From NCBI RefSeq assembly GCF_014268815.2, contig NZ_JABWRE020000001.1:2857001-2921000 (forward strand): 64,000 nucleotides of DNA. Direction: 5' to 3'. The stretch is from Pseudomonas urmiensis (GTDB taxonomy: Bacteria > Pseudomonadota > Gammaproteobacteria > Pseudomonadales > Pseudomonadaceae). Positions within the stretch are counted from its first letter, which is position 1. The number at the start of each line of letters is the position of its first letter. The notes under the pieces were generated by a model. The model searched no databases, had not been told where the DNA came from, and was given only the letters and a program-made list of their open reading frames with translations. The position numbers and the translations under genes were made by a program. This document shows, one piece after another, positions 8,007-16,852 of the stretch.

Positions 8007-11000
8007 CAGCGTCTCCCTTGGGTGTTGCGGTAGCTCACGCCACCAGGGCGCCACGAATCGGCAACAGCCTTCTCTGCCGCAACTTGCACCTGCTTTTGCA
8101 TGTTCTGCTGTAGCAGGGTCTGGTCGAGGGTCAGCCCCTCATCGCTGCGGTCTGGAATGCTGATGCTCACTGGAGCATTGATCGATATCGATGTGCCGCC
8201 ACCGCTTCCGCTCGACACGGCGCGAACGCCGAGGTTTCCGTCGGGGGTCCTGGTCAGCGGCATGATCGCCTCGGGCCCAGCCTCGCCGAACACCCCAGCC
8301 CCTTTCGCGAATGCGAAGAACTGCGGCGTGTCGTGCACCTGGTTGCTGAATTTCGACAGGCTCGGTGAGTCGTAGACACCGCCTTTGGCGTTGGGGACAA
8401 ATCCGCCCTCGCTGAAACCACTCGTGCTCACCGTCTGACCACCGGGGGTAAAGTAGGCTCCAGCTACAGAACCCAAGATGCTGCCGGCGATACCTGCTAT
8501 AGCCCTTTGCGTGGCAATCCGCGCCATATCCGCCAGGACCGACTTGGTGAAGTCTGCGAACGAGAACTTCCCCGTCATCGCGAAGTTCACCACCGCGTCT
8601 TCCATGGAGCTGAAGGCATTGGTGAACAGCGTTCTGGTTTGGCCCGCCACGTCCCGCGCCTGTTCCAGATAGTTCTGGAAGGCCGAGGATGCGCCATTGC
8701 GCCAGTCGCCCTGGGCCTGGGTCATAAGGTCGTAGTTGGCGATGGTGGTTTCTTGCAGGTCCCGCTCGGTTTTGCTCAGGGCTGCCAGCTTCTGGTTGTA
8801 CTCATCGAGGCTCATGCCGCGGGAGCCATCACCATACTGGTTGGCCAGGTCCAGGCGCTGCTGGTTGATGCGGTCGGTGATGCCGTTTTGCTGATCTTGC
8901 AAACTGCGCTGGCGATCGCCCAACCCGAGGCCCTCGGCAGACCGCTGCCCCTGCTTGCGCAATGCCTGCACCTGCTGATCAAGTGCGCTGGTGTAGGTCT
9001 GCACCGCCTGAGCCTGCTTGCGCAGTCGACCTTCCTCGTTCGAGGCCAGTACGGCTAACTCCGAGTCGGCATCCTTCTGCGCCTTGACCATGTTGGCCCG
9101 CGCGTCGGCAATCTTCTGGTCCAGCTGGATGCGCTGCTGGGCTGTGGTACTGCTGCGCCCTTTGGCTTCCTCCAGCGCCTTTATCTCCGCCTCGTAGGCA
9201 TTGGTGACCTCGGCCTTCTGCTGCTCGATGATCGCGGCGCGCTGGGCAGCGTACGAGTCCTGGGGGATGATCCCGGCCTTCTGCGCGGCATCCAGCTCCT
9301 TCTGGTGGTTCTTGTACTCGGCCAGGATGGCGGCCAGGGCGTTCTTCTGGTCGTTGAAGCCGGAGAGGTCGACGGAAGCGGTTCGCCCGCCGGTGTCCTT
9401 GAACTGCTTGGCGATGTCAGCCTGCACCCGGGCGATGTTCTCGGGTTTCAGCCGCTCATCATTCGGGTTGACCTTGCGGATCGCATCGAGAGACTTGCTG
9501 TATTCCTTCAGCGCGTCCGCCCGCTTCTCGGCATTGGTTCTGGCGGATTTCTCCAGCGCGTCTACCTTGCCTATAGCAATAATCGCGGCTTGTTGCTGCT
9601 GAGTGTCCAGCGCCCGCGCCTTGGCAATTGCGTCGAGGGTATCCCTCTGCTGCATGAGCCCTTTGAGTTCAAGGCTGGTGTTGGTCAGTTTCTCCTGCGC
9701 CGCCGTGTCGCTTGGGTCGCCATTCACGGCACTCTGGGCTGCCGCGACTTGACGCTGCAAATCTACGATGCGGCTTGCGATGTCCTGATCCCGGCCAATG
9801 TCCTTGACCGAATCGACCGTTGCAGCAATCTCTCCCCGAAGCGTTTTCCAGCCACGCTCCCAGATCGACAGGTTATCCGTGACCTCCTTGCTACGGTTCT
9901 TGATGGTGTCGACATATGTGTCGGTTAGCAGCTTGGCGGCGCCGATGGTGTCGCCCTGCTCCTTCAGTGCCACGATCTGCGAATAGGTCGAAGCGGTGAG
10001 GAAGTTGTACTGCTCGTTTAGGTCTTTCGCGGCCGTTACTGGGTCTTTGCCGATCTTCACGAACTCGGCCACGGTCTCTTCAATTGCCGTGCCGGTTGCC
10101 GTTCGCCACTCCAGGGCGGCCTCGGTGATCTCGACGAAGCTGTCGGAAGCGATCTTGCCGCTACCTGCCAGCTGGGTGAGCACTTCCGCCGCGGCGCCAG
10201 TGGTGCCGACTGTCGCCGCGACCTGGCGCGCCATTCCTGACATCTGATCCGCCGTTGTACCGGCGGCGTTACCGGTCTTGATCAGCTCCTTCTGGAAGCC
10301 TACGGCCTCTTCGCTACCCGAGTAGTAGGCGTAGCCGAGCACCCCGACGGCAGCAGCCGCGACGGTGAACGGGTTCACCAGGCCCAGGACATAGCCTCCA
10401 AGGGCTTTAGCTGCTGGACCGATGCCTCCGAACATGTCCTTGAGCTGCCCGCCCTGCTGCAGCAGCACGGTGAGTGGGGCCTGGCCACCCTGCAGCGACA
10501 CGAAGATATCGGTGAACTGCGCCGGTACGCCGCGCAGTGCGGCAGCGGTGGCCTTGGCCGACATGCCAGTCTTGTTCAGCGCAACATCGGCCCCGCCCAG
10601 TGCCGTGCGCGCCTGGTCGATCTTCGCCTGGTACTCGCCAAACGTCTCCGCATCGAGCGCGCCACTGGTGCGGAAGCCCTTCAGCTTCTGCTCCATCTGG
10701 TCCAGGCGACTCATTGCTGCGACGGTCGGGTCAATCTTGCCCAGCAGTTCCTCAAGCGCCTGGCCTTCTTCCCGATGCGCGCCGGCGGCCTTCTTCGCCG
10801 CCTCAGCTTGACGCTCCTCCGTGGCGATGAGGGCCTGGGCCCGGCTGTTGATGGCCGCCTGACGGCTGGCGCTGTCCGACAGCACGGCATTCGCCTGGGC
10901 GGTGACCTCGGCGCTCTGCTCGGTCGCCCGGTTCAGCGACTGAACGTACTGGCTGGCCTCCAGCGAGGCCTTGGCCACAGCCAGAATCCTTGCCTGCTGC

Positions 11001-11401
11001 TCGTCGGCAGATTCGGCAGCGCGCCGTCCGGCCTGGGCACCGGCGTCAGTAGCGCTGGTCAGCGCTTCCTGCACCTTGCCCGCCTGCGCGGCCTCAGTCC
11101 GGAAAGCCCCCATGTTGGCGGCGGCGCTGTTGAACGCCGTGGATGCGTTGGTAACGGCTCGCCCCACGGTCGCCATTTGCTGCGCCAGCTCTGTCTGCTT
11201 AGCGTTGAGCGCCTGAAGCTCCTGCACGATCTGCCGGGTGTCACCCTGCAGGCTGCCCAGAGCAGTCTCCCAGGCACGCCCAGTTCGTCCAGCTGACTCT
11301 TCGCTGCGCTTGCCGGCATCCGTCAGCTGGTCGAGGTTGTCCTTGGCCTCGACGGCATCACCGGAGTCGATCTGAAGACCGAGAGAGGCAATGGTGGTCA
11401 T
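8006..11401 (-). CDS. H: Tail tape measure protein
   Basis: A 1,131-residue tape measure protein, the largest complete phage gene here. It is dominated by helical coiled-coil sequence rich in Ala, Gln and Lys, has a hydrophobic segment near residue 350 (AAAVGVLGYAYY) and ends with the lambda-type C-terminal domain (FQNYLEQARDVAGQTR followed by SFADFTKSVLADMARIATQR). At roughly 1.5 angstrom of tail per residue, a rule from other siphophages, a tail near 170 nm is expected, somewhat longer than lambda. It directly follows the G/GT chaperone gene, whose product coats it before tube assembly. Confidence 0.95.
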   Translation of the reverse strand: MTTIASLGLQIDSGDAVEAKDNLDQLTDAGKRSEESAGRTGRAWETALGSLQGDTRQIVQELQALNAKQTELAQQMATVGRAVTNASTAFNSAAANMGAFRTEAAQAGKVQEALTSATDAGAQAGRRAAESADEQQARILAVAKASLEASQYVQSLNRATEQSAEVTAQANAVLSDSASRQAAINSRAQALIATEERQAEAAKKAAGAHREEGQALEELLGKIDPTVAAMSRLDQMEQKLKGFRTSGALDAETFGEYQAKIDQARTALGGADVALNKTGMSAKATAAALRGVPAQFTDIFVSLQGGQAPLTVLLQQGGQLKDMFGGIGPAAKALGGYVLGLVNPFTVAAAAVGVLGYAYYSGSEEAVGFQKELIKTGNAAGTTADQMSGMARQVAATVGTTGAAAEVLTQLAGSGKIASDSFVEITEAALEWRTATGTAIEETVAEFVKIGKDPVTAAKDLNEQYNFLTASTYSQIVALKEQGDTIGAAKLLTDTYVDTIKNRSKEVTDNLSIWERGWKTLRGEIAATVDSVKDIGRDQDIASRIVDLQRQVAAAQSAVNGDPSDTAAQEKLTNTSLELKGLMQQRDTLDAIAKARALDTQQQQAAIIAIGKVDALEKSARTNAEKRADALKEYSKSLDAIRKVNPNDERLKPENIARVQADIAKQFKDTGGRTASVDLSGFNDQKNALAAILAEYKNHQKELDAAQKAGIIPQDSYAAQRAAIIEQQKAEVTNAYEAEIKALEEAKGRSSTTAQQRIQLDQKIADARANMVKAQKDADSELAVLASNEEGRLRKQAQAVQTYTSALDQQVQALRKQGQRSAEGLGLGDRQRSLQDQQNGITDRINQQRLDLANQYGDGSRGMSLDEYNQKLAALSKTERDLQETTIANYDLMTQAQGDWRNGASSAFQNYLEQARDVAGQTRTLFTNAFSSMEDAVVNFAMTGKFSFADFTKSVLADMARIATQRAIAGIAGSILGSVAGAYFTPGGQTVSTSGFSEGGFVPNAKGGVYDSPSLSKFSNQVHDTPQFFAFAKGAGVFGEAGPEAIMPLTRTPDGNLGVRAVSSGSGGGTSISINAPVSISIPDRSDEGLTLDQTLLQQNMQKQVQVAAEKAVADSWRPGGVSYRNTQGRR

Positions 11402-11404
11402 GAT

Positions 11405-11722
11405 CTACTCCATCGATTCGGCCATGACGGCCAGGGCCTCAACCTCCATGACGCGGAGATCGGGGAAAATGTCGGTGAGGTCGCGGCGCTTGATACCGAG
11501 CATTGCGGCTGTTGCGGGAATAGCGGTGTAGTCCAGGCCGGACGGACCGCCCGAAGCCACCCGCCACTGCGTGGCCAGGGCATCGAATAGGCGGAAGGCT
11601 GGCCAGGCGTCGGGCCATACCTCCACTTCCTCCTCTTCGATGTCTTCTGGGGTCAGCCCCAGCGCCGCCAGTTGCTCGGCGGACGGACCAGACTCATAGC
11701 AGGCCCGGGCCGCCGCCCTCAG
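11405..11722 (-). CDS. T: Tail chaperone T extension (read by -1 frameshift from G)
   Basis: This frame has no convincing start of its own. It is open from the slippery site at 11722-11728 through LRAAARACYESG, an acidic EDIEEEE stretch and VWPDAWPAFRLFDALATQWRV to TAG 11405. The part after the acidic stretch is the DUF1799-type domain that forms the T half of gpGT-like chaperones. A -1 slip on GGGAAAC joins it to the 127-residue G protein, giving a product of about 232 residues. The T half normally recruits tail tube subunits to the tape measure. Confidence 0.85.
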   Translation of the reverse strand: MRAAARACYESGPSAEQLAALGLTPEDIEEEEVEVWPDAWPAFRLFDALATQWRVASGGPSGLDYTAIPATAAMLGIKRRDLTDIFPDLRVMEVEALAVMAESME

Positions 11723-12102
11723 TTTCCCAGGCGGGCCGGGCTGTAGGCGGCCTGGTAGGCGTCGATGACCGCCTTCGGAGCGCCGGTGCAGGTGCGCACC
11801 AGGTCAACAATGGCCTCGGCACTGAACTCGTCCTCCAGATCCCAGCCAGTGACGATCTCGCCCAGTTGCTCGGCCTGCAGAGCGATCTCACCGGTGGTGA
11901 CCTCCTCCCACGTCGCCCCGTCCTTATGGGCCTTCTCCGCCCAGGCATCGCGGGCCTTGTTCCAGCGGTCGAACATTGCCGACAGGGCCACGCGGTTCAT
12001 GTAGCGGAACTGGAATTCCACCGGCGCCGGCTCGGCGCCAATTCGCGGAACCTGCACCACGGCAGCGAAAGTGGGGTTCTGCGCGATTTTGATCTTCGCC
12101 AT
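11719..12102 (-). CDS. G: Tail assembly chaperone G
   Basis: A 127-residue protein in the place of lambda gpG, between the tail tube and tape measure genes. It starts MAKIKIAQNPTF and ends SPARLGN with TGA directly after the slippery heptamer GGGAAAC. Most ribosomes would make this short form, which coats the tape measure protein; a minority would shift -1 to make G-T. It is absent from finished virions in related phages. Confidence 0.88.
   Translation of the reverse strand: MAKIKIAQNPTFAAVVQVPRIGAEPAPVEFQFRYMNRVALSAMFDRWNKARDAWAEKAHKDGATWEEVTTGEIALQAEQLGEIVTGWDLEDEFSAEAIVDLVRTCTGAPKAVIDAYQAAYSPARLGN
11722..11728 (-). promoter_or_regulatory. Programmed -1 ribosomal frameshift site
   Basis: Minus-strand heptamer GGGAAAC fits X XXY YYZ in the zero frame (CTG GGA AAC TGA). 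After a -1 slip the ribosome reads GGG AAA CTG AGG and enters the open T frame. Lambda uses GGGAAAG at the same place in its G-T gene. The stop codon directly behind the heptamer is the zero-frame stop of G. Confidence 0.88.
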
Positions 12103-12111
12103 GAGGGTTCC

Positions 12112-12771
12112 TTACGCGCCGGCCAGAATGCGAACGGGACGGCCCGACAGCGCGATGCTGATGGTGCGCGTCATGAGGTTGTTCCGGTCCATGGTCGGGG
12201 TGGTGGTGATGCTCACGTAACCTGGATAGAGGATTTGGTCGCCACCTGGCAGTTTGAGACGCACCACAACGAGCTCCTTGCTGTCGCCGTAGTTTTCGAC
12301 CAGAGCGACGTAGGCGGCGGCCGGCTGATCTTCGACGGTGATCGACAGTGTGATCGGGTTGCGGTTGGTCGGGAACTGGCGGTCATCGTCATCTTCCAGA
12401 TACCCCACGGTGAGGTATTGCTGTTCACCGCCAGCCGAGGTGAACGCGGTCACCTTGGAGATCTGTGCCCAAGCGGTCACGGGGAGGACCGAGCCCACTC
12501 CGGCGCCAGGGGTGTACTTGTCCGTATTGGTGGTGTTGAGGCCTTTCAACGCGAATGTGTCGGCAGCCCCGTTTGCGGCACTGACAGCGCGGTCGGCGAT
12601 GAGCGCCCAGCCGGAGCTGACCAGCATGATGTCGCCGTTTGTGATGTCGTGATCGGCAGCGGTGGCCACCGGTGGCGCGGCATTGGTCAGGGCGGTGAAG
12701 GCGACGGCTGCGCCGAAAACGCTGGCGATTTCCAGCACGGCGCCGTTCGGCAGCGGGAATTTTGCGGCCAT
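12112..12771 (-). CDS. V: Major tail tube protein
   Basis: A 219-residue protein placed where lambda gpV lies, between the tail terminator-like gene and the G chaperone. Beta-rich sequence with MAAKFPLPNGAVLEIASVFG at the start and a C-terminal LMTRTISIALSGRPVRIL strand typical of tail tube proteins that form the hexameric tube. Mainly assigned from size, composition and gene order. Confidence 0.82.
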   Translation of the reverse strand: MAAKFPLPNGAVLEIASVFGAAVAFTALTNAAPPVATAADHDITNGDIMLVSSGWALIADRAVSAANGAADTFALKGLNTTNTDKYTPGAGVGSVLPVTAWAQISKVTAFTSAGGEQQYLTVGYLEDDDDRQFPTNRNPITLSITVEDQPAAAYVALVENYGDSKELVVVRLKLPGGDQILYPGYVSITTTPTMDRNNLMTRTISIALSGRPVRILAGA

Positions 12772-12809
12772 GGAGTGTTTCCTCGTTGTTGCCGCCGGGC
12801 GGCGGTTGG

Positions 12810-13238
12810 TTATGCCCCAGCGGGCGGTTGGTCCGCGACACCGCGGTAGGTGAAGCTGGCCGGGACCGTGTAGGTCGCCGACTCGGTGATGGTTGGGCCC
12901 TGGTCAACTGGTTCGGTGACCAAGCCCTCGAAGCCGTTGCGACTGAGTTCAGAGTCCGCCCTGAAGAGGCTCGAAAGCTCGTCCACCAAGGCCTCGGCTG
13001 TAGCCAACGGCTGGCCCGCCGGGCAAACGATGCTCACCTGGTAGACGCCGGTGTACTCGTAGGCATCGCTGCCCAGATAGCGACAGGTGGTGCCCGCTGG
13101 CAGTTGGAACGCCTGCAGGTAGGTTTCGTCGGCCCCGGCCACGAACCCCTGCTCGAAGTTCGCGACCCGGATAGGGCGCGCGGTGGCCCAGGCCATCAAC
13201 TTGATCTCGATGGCCTGCCTGGCTCGTGCTTGGCTCAT
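12810..13238 (-). CDS. Tail terminator-like protein (DUF4128-like)
   Basis: A 142-residue protein resembling the DUF4128/gpU-type tail terminator family: an N-terminal helix (ARQAIEIKLMAWA), then beta strands including YTGVYQVSIVCPAG and a conserved C-terminal YTVPASFTYRG. Its start overlaps the stop of the preceding gene by 4 bp. In this slot such proteins cap the tail tube and bind the head completion proteins. Confidence 0.75.
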   Translation of the reverse strand: MSQARARQAIEIKLMAWATARPIRVANFEQGFVAGADETYLQAFQLPAGTTCRYLGSDAYEYTGVYQVSIVCPAGQPLATAEALVDELSSLFRADSELSRNGFEGLVTEPVDQGPTITESATYTVPASFTYRGVADQPPAGA

Positions 13239-13906
13239 GCTCGATGGGTCCTGGTGGCTTCTTCGACGATGCGCTGAAAGTCGGCGACGGTGATCCGCAC
13301 CATGCCGCCCGGCGCCTGCGAACTGTGGCCGTACTCCAGAGGGATGGCATACGGGAGGTTGTTAACGATGAATGCGACCTCTCCGGCTGAGAGATCACCG
13401 GCAGCCAGGAGAAGCCTGTCCAGCGTCTCGCCAGCGCTCTCGATGTCCTCGATCTCGCCTGCCGCCGGTACGCCGGTGGTGAGCTGCCAGTTGCTACGAA
13501 AGCGACCGCCCACATAGCCCTGGCCAGCCCTCCGAACGCCGAACCCGAAGTTCTCGCGCTGTTCACGCTTGGTCAGCGGCTTGCGCAGTCGCAGGCCGCC
13601 TTTCAGGTTGCCGCTCTTGGTGTAGTTGGCCTGGTCGGCAGTGATGCCGGCATTGATGGCCGCCGCCTTGGTGTTGTAAGCCGCGATCTGCTCAGCCGCG
13701 CTGCCCTGGGCCTCAACGTTCACCTTCCAGAGATCCGGGTTGCCGACCGGCGACATGGTCACCAGACTCCGGCCGACCATGATCACGACCTCACGGAAGG
13801 TTAGGTCCATCGCCTCCTTGGCGGCCTCTGCGAACTGCTCCAGCTGCGTAGCAAACCCGCCGTCCAGACCGCCGTAACGGCTGGTCATGTGTGAGCCGCG
13901 GGCCAT
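13235..13906 (-). CDS. HK97 gp10-like / minor tail protein Z-like
   Basis: A 223-residue protein with the pattern of HK97 gp10-family head-tail joining proteins: a helical N-terminus, VGRSLVTMSPVGNPDLWK, and the C-terminal NNLPYAIPLEYGHSSQAPGGMVRITV motif that is highly characteristic. ATG 13906 is favoured because GAGGA lies upstream; a GTG at 13912 overlapping the previous stop is possible. It sits between the adaptor/stopper gene and the tail terminator. Confidence 0.82.
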   Translation of the reverse strand: MARGSHMTSRYGGLDGGFATQLEQFAEAAKEAMDLTFREVVIMVGRSLVTMSPVGNPDLWKVNVEAQGSAAEQIAAYNTKAAAINAGITADQANYTKSGNLKGGLRLRKPLTKREQRENFGFGVRRAGQGYVGGRFRSNWQLTTGVPAAGEIEDIESAGETLDRLLLAAGDLSAGEVAFIVNNLPYAIPLEYGHSSQAPGGMVRITVADFQRIVEEATRTHRA

Positions 13907-13908
13907 GG

Positions 13909-14295
13909 TCACTTCCTCAGTTGAATGGTCCAGGTGGCCTTGGCCGCGTCCTGTCCGACGTTCATGACTCGGTAGCCGCTGATGCGATCACCGATGGCTG
14001 GGGTAGCAGGGTCGTCTGTGACCGTGCCGCCGTCCTTCACGAGCAGATCGCTCTGCAGCGCCTTGAGGCGCACGTCTGTCGCCAGGATGCGCGTACCGTC
14101 GATCTCCCGGGCCTTGTACTGGCCGAAGACACCGCGACCGACATAGTGCAGCGTTGTCGCTGGCGTACTGCCGCCCTTCTCAGGGTCATAGGTGCCAGGT
14201 ACAGACCGGCTGCCATCAACCACAGCCACTGCGTCGGCCAGATCCGTATCGAAGGCCTGAGCCAGCTCGGCCTGTAACTCGCGTCGAAGCCCCAT
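13909..14295 (-). CDS. Head-tail joining (stopper-like) protein
   Basis: A 128-residue protein starting MGLRRELQAELAQAF and containing GRGVFGQYKAREIDGTRIL, with a small beta-barrel composition. By position (third gene after the capsid, before the gp10-like protein) it should be the head-completion stopper protein. Similar proteins are sometimes misnamed glutamate 5-kinase in annotations, for which nothing here gives support. Confidence 0.65.
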   Translation of the reverse strand: MGLRRELQAELAQAFDTDLADAVAVVDGSRSVPGTYDPEKGGSTPATTLHYVGRGVFGQYKAREIDGTRILATDVRLKALQSDLLVKDGGTVTDDPATPAIGDRISGYRVMNVGQDAAKATWTIQLRK

Positions 14296-14296
14296 G

Positions 14297-14665
14297 TCAC
14301 CCCCTGACGATCTTGACCTGGCCGGTGCCTAGATACCGCGCCAGCAGGGCCAAGGCGAAGGACTCACCAGCGCTGATGGCCTTGGACGTAGCCGAGTAGG
14401 TCTTGCTGCTCGACACCCCGTCCGCATCCACGGACTTGCTTAGCACGCCGGTTTCCTTCGCCTGGAACAGGTTGCCAGCCGCCGCCTCTAGTGCCACCTC
14501 TGCGCCCGCCTGCACGACGTCGGTGGGAACCGTGTCGAACTCAGGCAGGCCCTGGTTGGTGAGCCAGGTGTTGGCCATCAGCACCGCACGCGCCTTCTTT
14601 TCATCCGGCGCCCAGGTCTGGCCCAGCAGAGCGTCGACCTGCTCGATGCTGATGTAGGTGTTCAT
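14297..14665 (-). CDS. Head-tail adaptor protein
   Basis: A 122-residue mostly helical protein (YISIEQVDALLGQTW, ARAVLMANTWLTNQGLPE) with a C-terminal segment ALLARYLGTGQVKIVRG. This helical plan and the position right after the capsid block fit an HK97 gp6-like adaptor that docks on the portal. Some databases call this family a DnaT-like ssDNA-binding protein; gene order argues for the adaptor role. Confidence 0.68.
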   Translation of the reverse strand: MNTYISIEQVDALLGQTWAPDEKKARAVLMANTWLTNQGLPEFDTVPTDVVQAGAEVALEAAAGNLFQAKETGVLSKSVDADGVSSSKTYSATSKAISAGESFALALLARYLGTGQVKIVRG

Positions 14666-14961
14666 TACTTGGCCTCGTCCAGCAACTTCTGCAGGTCTTC
14701 CAGGCTGGCCTCAGGCCCGAACTGGACGCCCTTTTCGGTCAGGGCCGCCTGAAGCTTTGCCTTCAGCTCGGCCTCTTCAGCAGCTTTCTTTTCAGCTGCG
14801 GACTTGCTGGCCTTGGTGGCTTTACCTTCCTTGATCGGCTCGGGATGCTCATAACCGTCCGGCGCGAACGTGGCGTCGATGATTTTGTAACCCTTGCGAC
14901 GCAGGTAGGTCTTGCGCTCTGCCGAGACCGGGTGTTGCTCGTAAATGATGGTTTCGCTCAT
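14665..14961 (-). CDS. Small head protein with HeH-like C-terminus
   Basis: A 98-residue, highly charged protein. The N-terminus (YLRRKGYKIIDATFAPDGYEHPEP) is folded-looking, the middle is a Lys/Ala/Glu helix (AAEKKAAEEAELKAKL) and the C-terminus (LTEKGVQFGPEASLEDLQKLL) resembles a HeH/LEM-type helical hairpin. It lies between the capsid and adaptor genes, where lambda has FI; a DNA-packaging or head decoration role is possible. Confidence 0.6.
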   Translation of the reverse strand: MSETIIYEQHPVSAERKTYLRRKGYKIIDATFAPDGYEHPEPIKEGKATKASKSAAEKKAAEEAELKAKLQAALTEKGVQFGPEASLEDLQKLLDEAK

Positions 14962-15003
14962 GGCGATCTCCTGAGGAAGGCGCCCCGAAGGGCGCGGTAC
15001 CGG

Positions 15004-15972
15004 TTACTTGGTGGCGTCGCCGATGGTCATGACGCCGGCCGAGCCCTTGATGCTGTTCGCCACCAGGTCCCAGTTGGTGCCGGTGGACAGCTCGGAGTTG
15101 GTCGGCGACTTGCCGCCGTTGGCGGTGTCCCAGGTGTAGCCCTTGAGGCCCAGGCCGAAGGTGTAGTCGGCCTGCATGGTGGTCTCGATGCGCTCCTTGC
15201 CGTTGGAGGTTTCGATGTTGGTGATCAGGTCGGAACCATCCATCACCATGGCCGCGCCGTCGGCCAGGCTGAGCACCTTCTGCTTGTTCGGGGTGCCGGC
15301 CTCGTACAGCGCCGGGGCGTCGGTGACTATGACCGACTTGCCCAGCACATCGACGACCAGAACACCGCCCGCTTGGAACAGCTGCTGGTTGTTGGCCAGG
15401 TTCTTGCCGATCAGCGCGTGGTACTGGGCGCCGGTCATGACCTGGGCGATCAGTCGTGCCGAGGCGTCGCCGAACAGCGCGTGGGCACCGTTGATGGCGA
15501 TGTAGTCGACGCCAGCGGTAGCCGACACGTCGTTGAGCGCGCCCGGCTGGTTGCCGATGGCCGCGACCAGCGCAGCAATGGCGGTGTTCAGCTGGTCCGA
15601 GACGATGGCTTCGGACAGGTTGCGGCTGATGACTTCCAGCGCTTCCTCGGGGTTTTTCTGCACCCAGGACAGCTGCGCAGGCTCCCACAGGATCGGGCCG
15701 AAGCCGCCGGCGATCTTCACCGAGTCGTACTGTTTCTGCGACAGCGGGGTCGCCGCCTGGTTGCCATTCGCGGCGTAACGGTCAACGCGACGCTGAGCGC
15801 CGTGCAGGCCCGCCCAGAAGGATTCCTGCAGGAAGTCACCGTCGATACCTTGAGTGGTCAGGCGAATCGATCCAGCCGAGGCGGCGTTGAACTTGTCGAC
15901 GTCCTGGGTCAGGGTTTCGATGGTGGCGTGGCGAAGGTATTCGTTGAACACCTTCATGTTCGAAAGGGCCAT
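15004..15972 (-). CDS. Major capsid protein
   Basis: A 322-residue major head protein. It follows the scaffold gene by 9 bp and reads as an HK97-fold capsid: N-terminal arm (KVFNEYLRHATIETLTQ), spine helix segment (NPEEALEVISRNLSEAIVSDQLN), and A-domain (GVDYIAINGAHALFGDASARLIAQ). There is no prohead protease gene nearby, so assembly probably uses the separate scaffold protein without cleavage. Confidence 0.9.
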   Translation of the reverse strand: MALSNMKVFNEYLRHATIETLTQDVDKFNAASAGSIRLTTQGIDGDFLQESFWAGLHGAQRRVDRYAANGNQAATPLSQKQYDSVKIAGGFGPILWEPAQLSWVQKNPEEALEVISRNLSEAIVSDQLNTAIAALVAAIGNQPGALNDVSATAGVDYIAINGAHALFGDASARLIAQVMTGAQYHALIGKNLANNQQLFQAGGVLVVDVLGKSVIVTDAPALYEAGTPNKQKVLSLADGAAMVMDGSDLITNIETSNGKERIETTMQADYTFGLGLKGYTWDTANGGKSPTNSELSTGTNWDLVANSIKGSAGVMTIGDATK

Positions 15973-15981
15973 TGGGCCTCC

Positions 15982-16728
15982 TTATTCGCTTGCGATCAGG
16001 CCTTTCATGGCTTCCAGGCGCTCTGCCTTGGTGCCACCGAAGTTGCCCTGTGTGGTTTTGTTGCCACCACCGCCGTTCGGTGCGCCGCCGCCATTGGCAC
16101 CGGAGCTCTTCAGGATGTGGTCGCGATGGGGGTACTGCGAGACGAGGGTTTCGAGCGCTTCGTTGAAGTCGGCCAGCTCACCCGGGCGGCTGCGGCTGAA
16201 GATCTTCTGGCCCTGGGCGTCGTAGGCGACGACCTTGCCTTCTTCGATCTTGAAGCTGTTGCCGAAGGTGGCCTGAACCATGTCAGCCGGAACCGCCATC
16301 TTCTCGGCGATGAACTGCGAGCGGGCGAAGCTGCCGCCGATCTTCTCGGCATACAGCTGCTGCTCGAAGCCCTGCGCCTTGGTGTTGGCTTCGTCGAGCT
16401 GGGTCTGGAAGGCCTTGCTGATCTCGCCCTTCACCTTCTCGATCTCGCCGGCATCCACCAGCTTCTTGGCGTCGAGGTTGGCGACGATATCCAGGGCTTT
16501 CTTGGCGGCCGCGGCATCTTCGATGCCTTCGAACGCCTTGGCGGTCTTCTCGAAGCCGTCGGCGCGCTCGCGGTGCGACTTGGCCTCGGCATTAAGCCGG
16601 GTGATGGTGTTGCGGGTGCCCACGGCATCGAAGGCGACCTCCTTGCCATCGTCCTCGACGTAGACCGGCTTGCCATCCTCGATCACGGCGTACTGCTTGC
16701 CATCCACTTCAACGGTCTTGAGTTTCAT
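15982..16728 (-). CDS. Capsid scaffold protein
   Basis: A 248-residue protein with an N-terminal small beta region (KLKTVEVDGKQYAVIEDG) and a long Ala/Lys/Glu helical middle, ending in a glycine-rich linker and a short basic helix (AERLEAMKGLIAS). This is the layout of phage scaffold proteins just upstream of the capsid gene. The start at 16728 is chosen because the longer frame begins inside the upstream terminator. Confidence 0.82.
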   Translation of the reverse strand: MKLKTVEVDGKQYAVIEDGKPVYVEDDGKEVAFDAVGTRNTITRLNAEAKSHRERADGFEKTAKAFEGIEDAAAAKKALDIVANLDAKKLVDAGEIEKVKGEISKAFQTQLDEANTKAQGFEQQLYAEKIGGSFARSQFIAEKMAVPADMVQATFGNSFKIEEGKVVAYDAQGQKIFSRSRPGELADFNEALETLVSQYPHRDHILKSSGANGGGAPNGGGGNKTTQGNFGGTKAERLEAMKGLIASE

Positions 16729-16806
16729 GTCGTCTCTCTGGGCCATCCGGCCAGTTGATGAGCCATCCGGCCCCAGTTGCGCCCCGTCCATCCGAACCGC
16801 AGGCAT

Positions 16807-16834
16807 AAAAAAGCCCCGGCAGATGCCAGGGCTC
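16807..16834 (-). terminator. Rho-independent terminator upstream of scaffold
   Basis: Minus-strand stem of about 11 bp (AGCCCTGGCA...TGCCGGGGCT) followed by TTTTTT. It follows the tiny 49-residue gene and precedes scaffold, so late transcription must pass it, probably by Q-type antitermination. Confidence 0.75.
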
Positions 16835-16852
16835 GTAAACGCGTATCAGGTA

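Noticed and set aside
12338..12849. Plus-strand frames opposite the tail tube gene
   Set aside because: Antisense shadows; no ribosome site and the minus-strand gene fits the tail gene order.
14845..16758. Long plus-strand open frame (637 codons) across capsid and scaffold genes
   Set aside because: It is the antisense shadow of the high-GC minus-strand genes for capsid and scaffold, with no ribosome site and low-complexity Val/Leu/Gly sequence.
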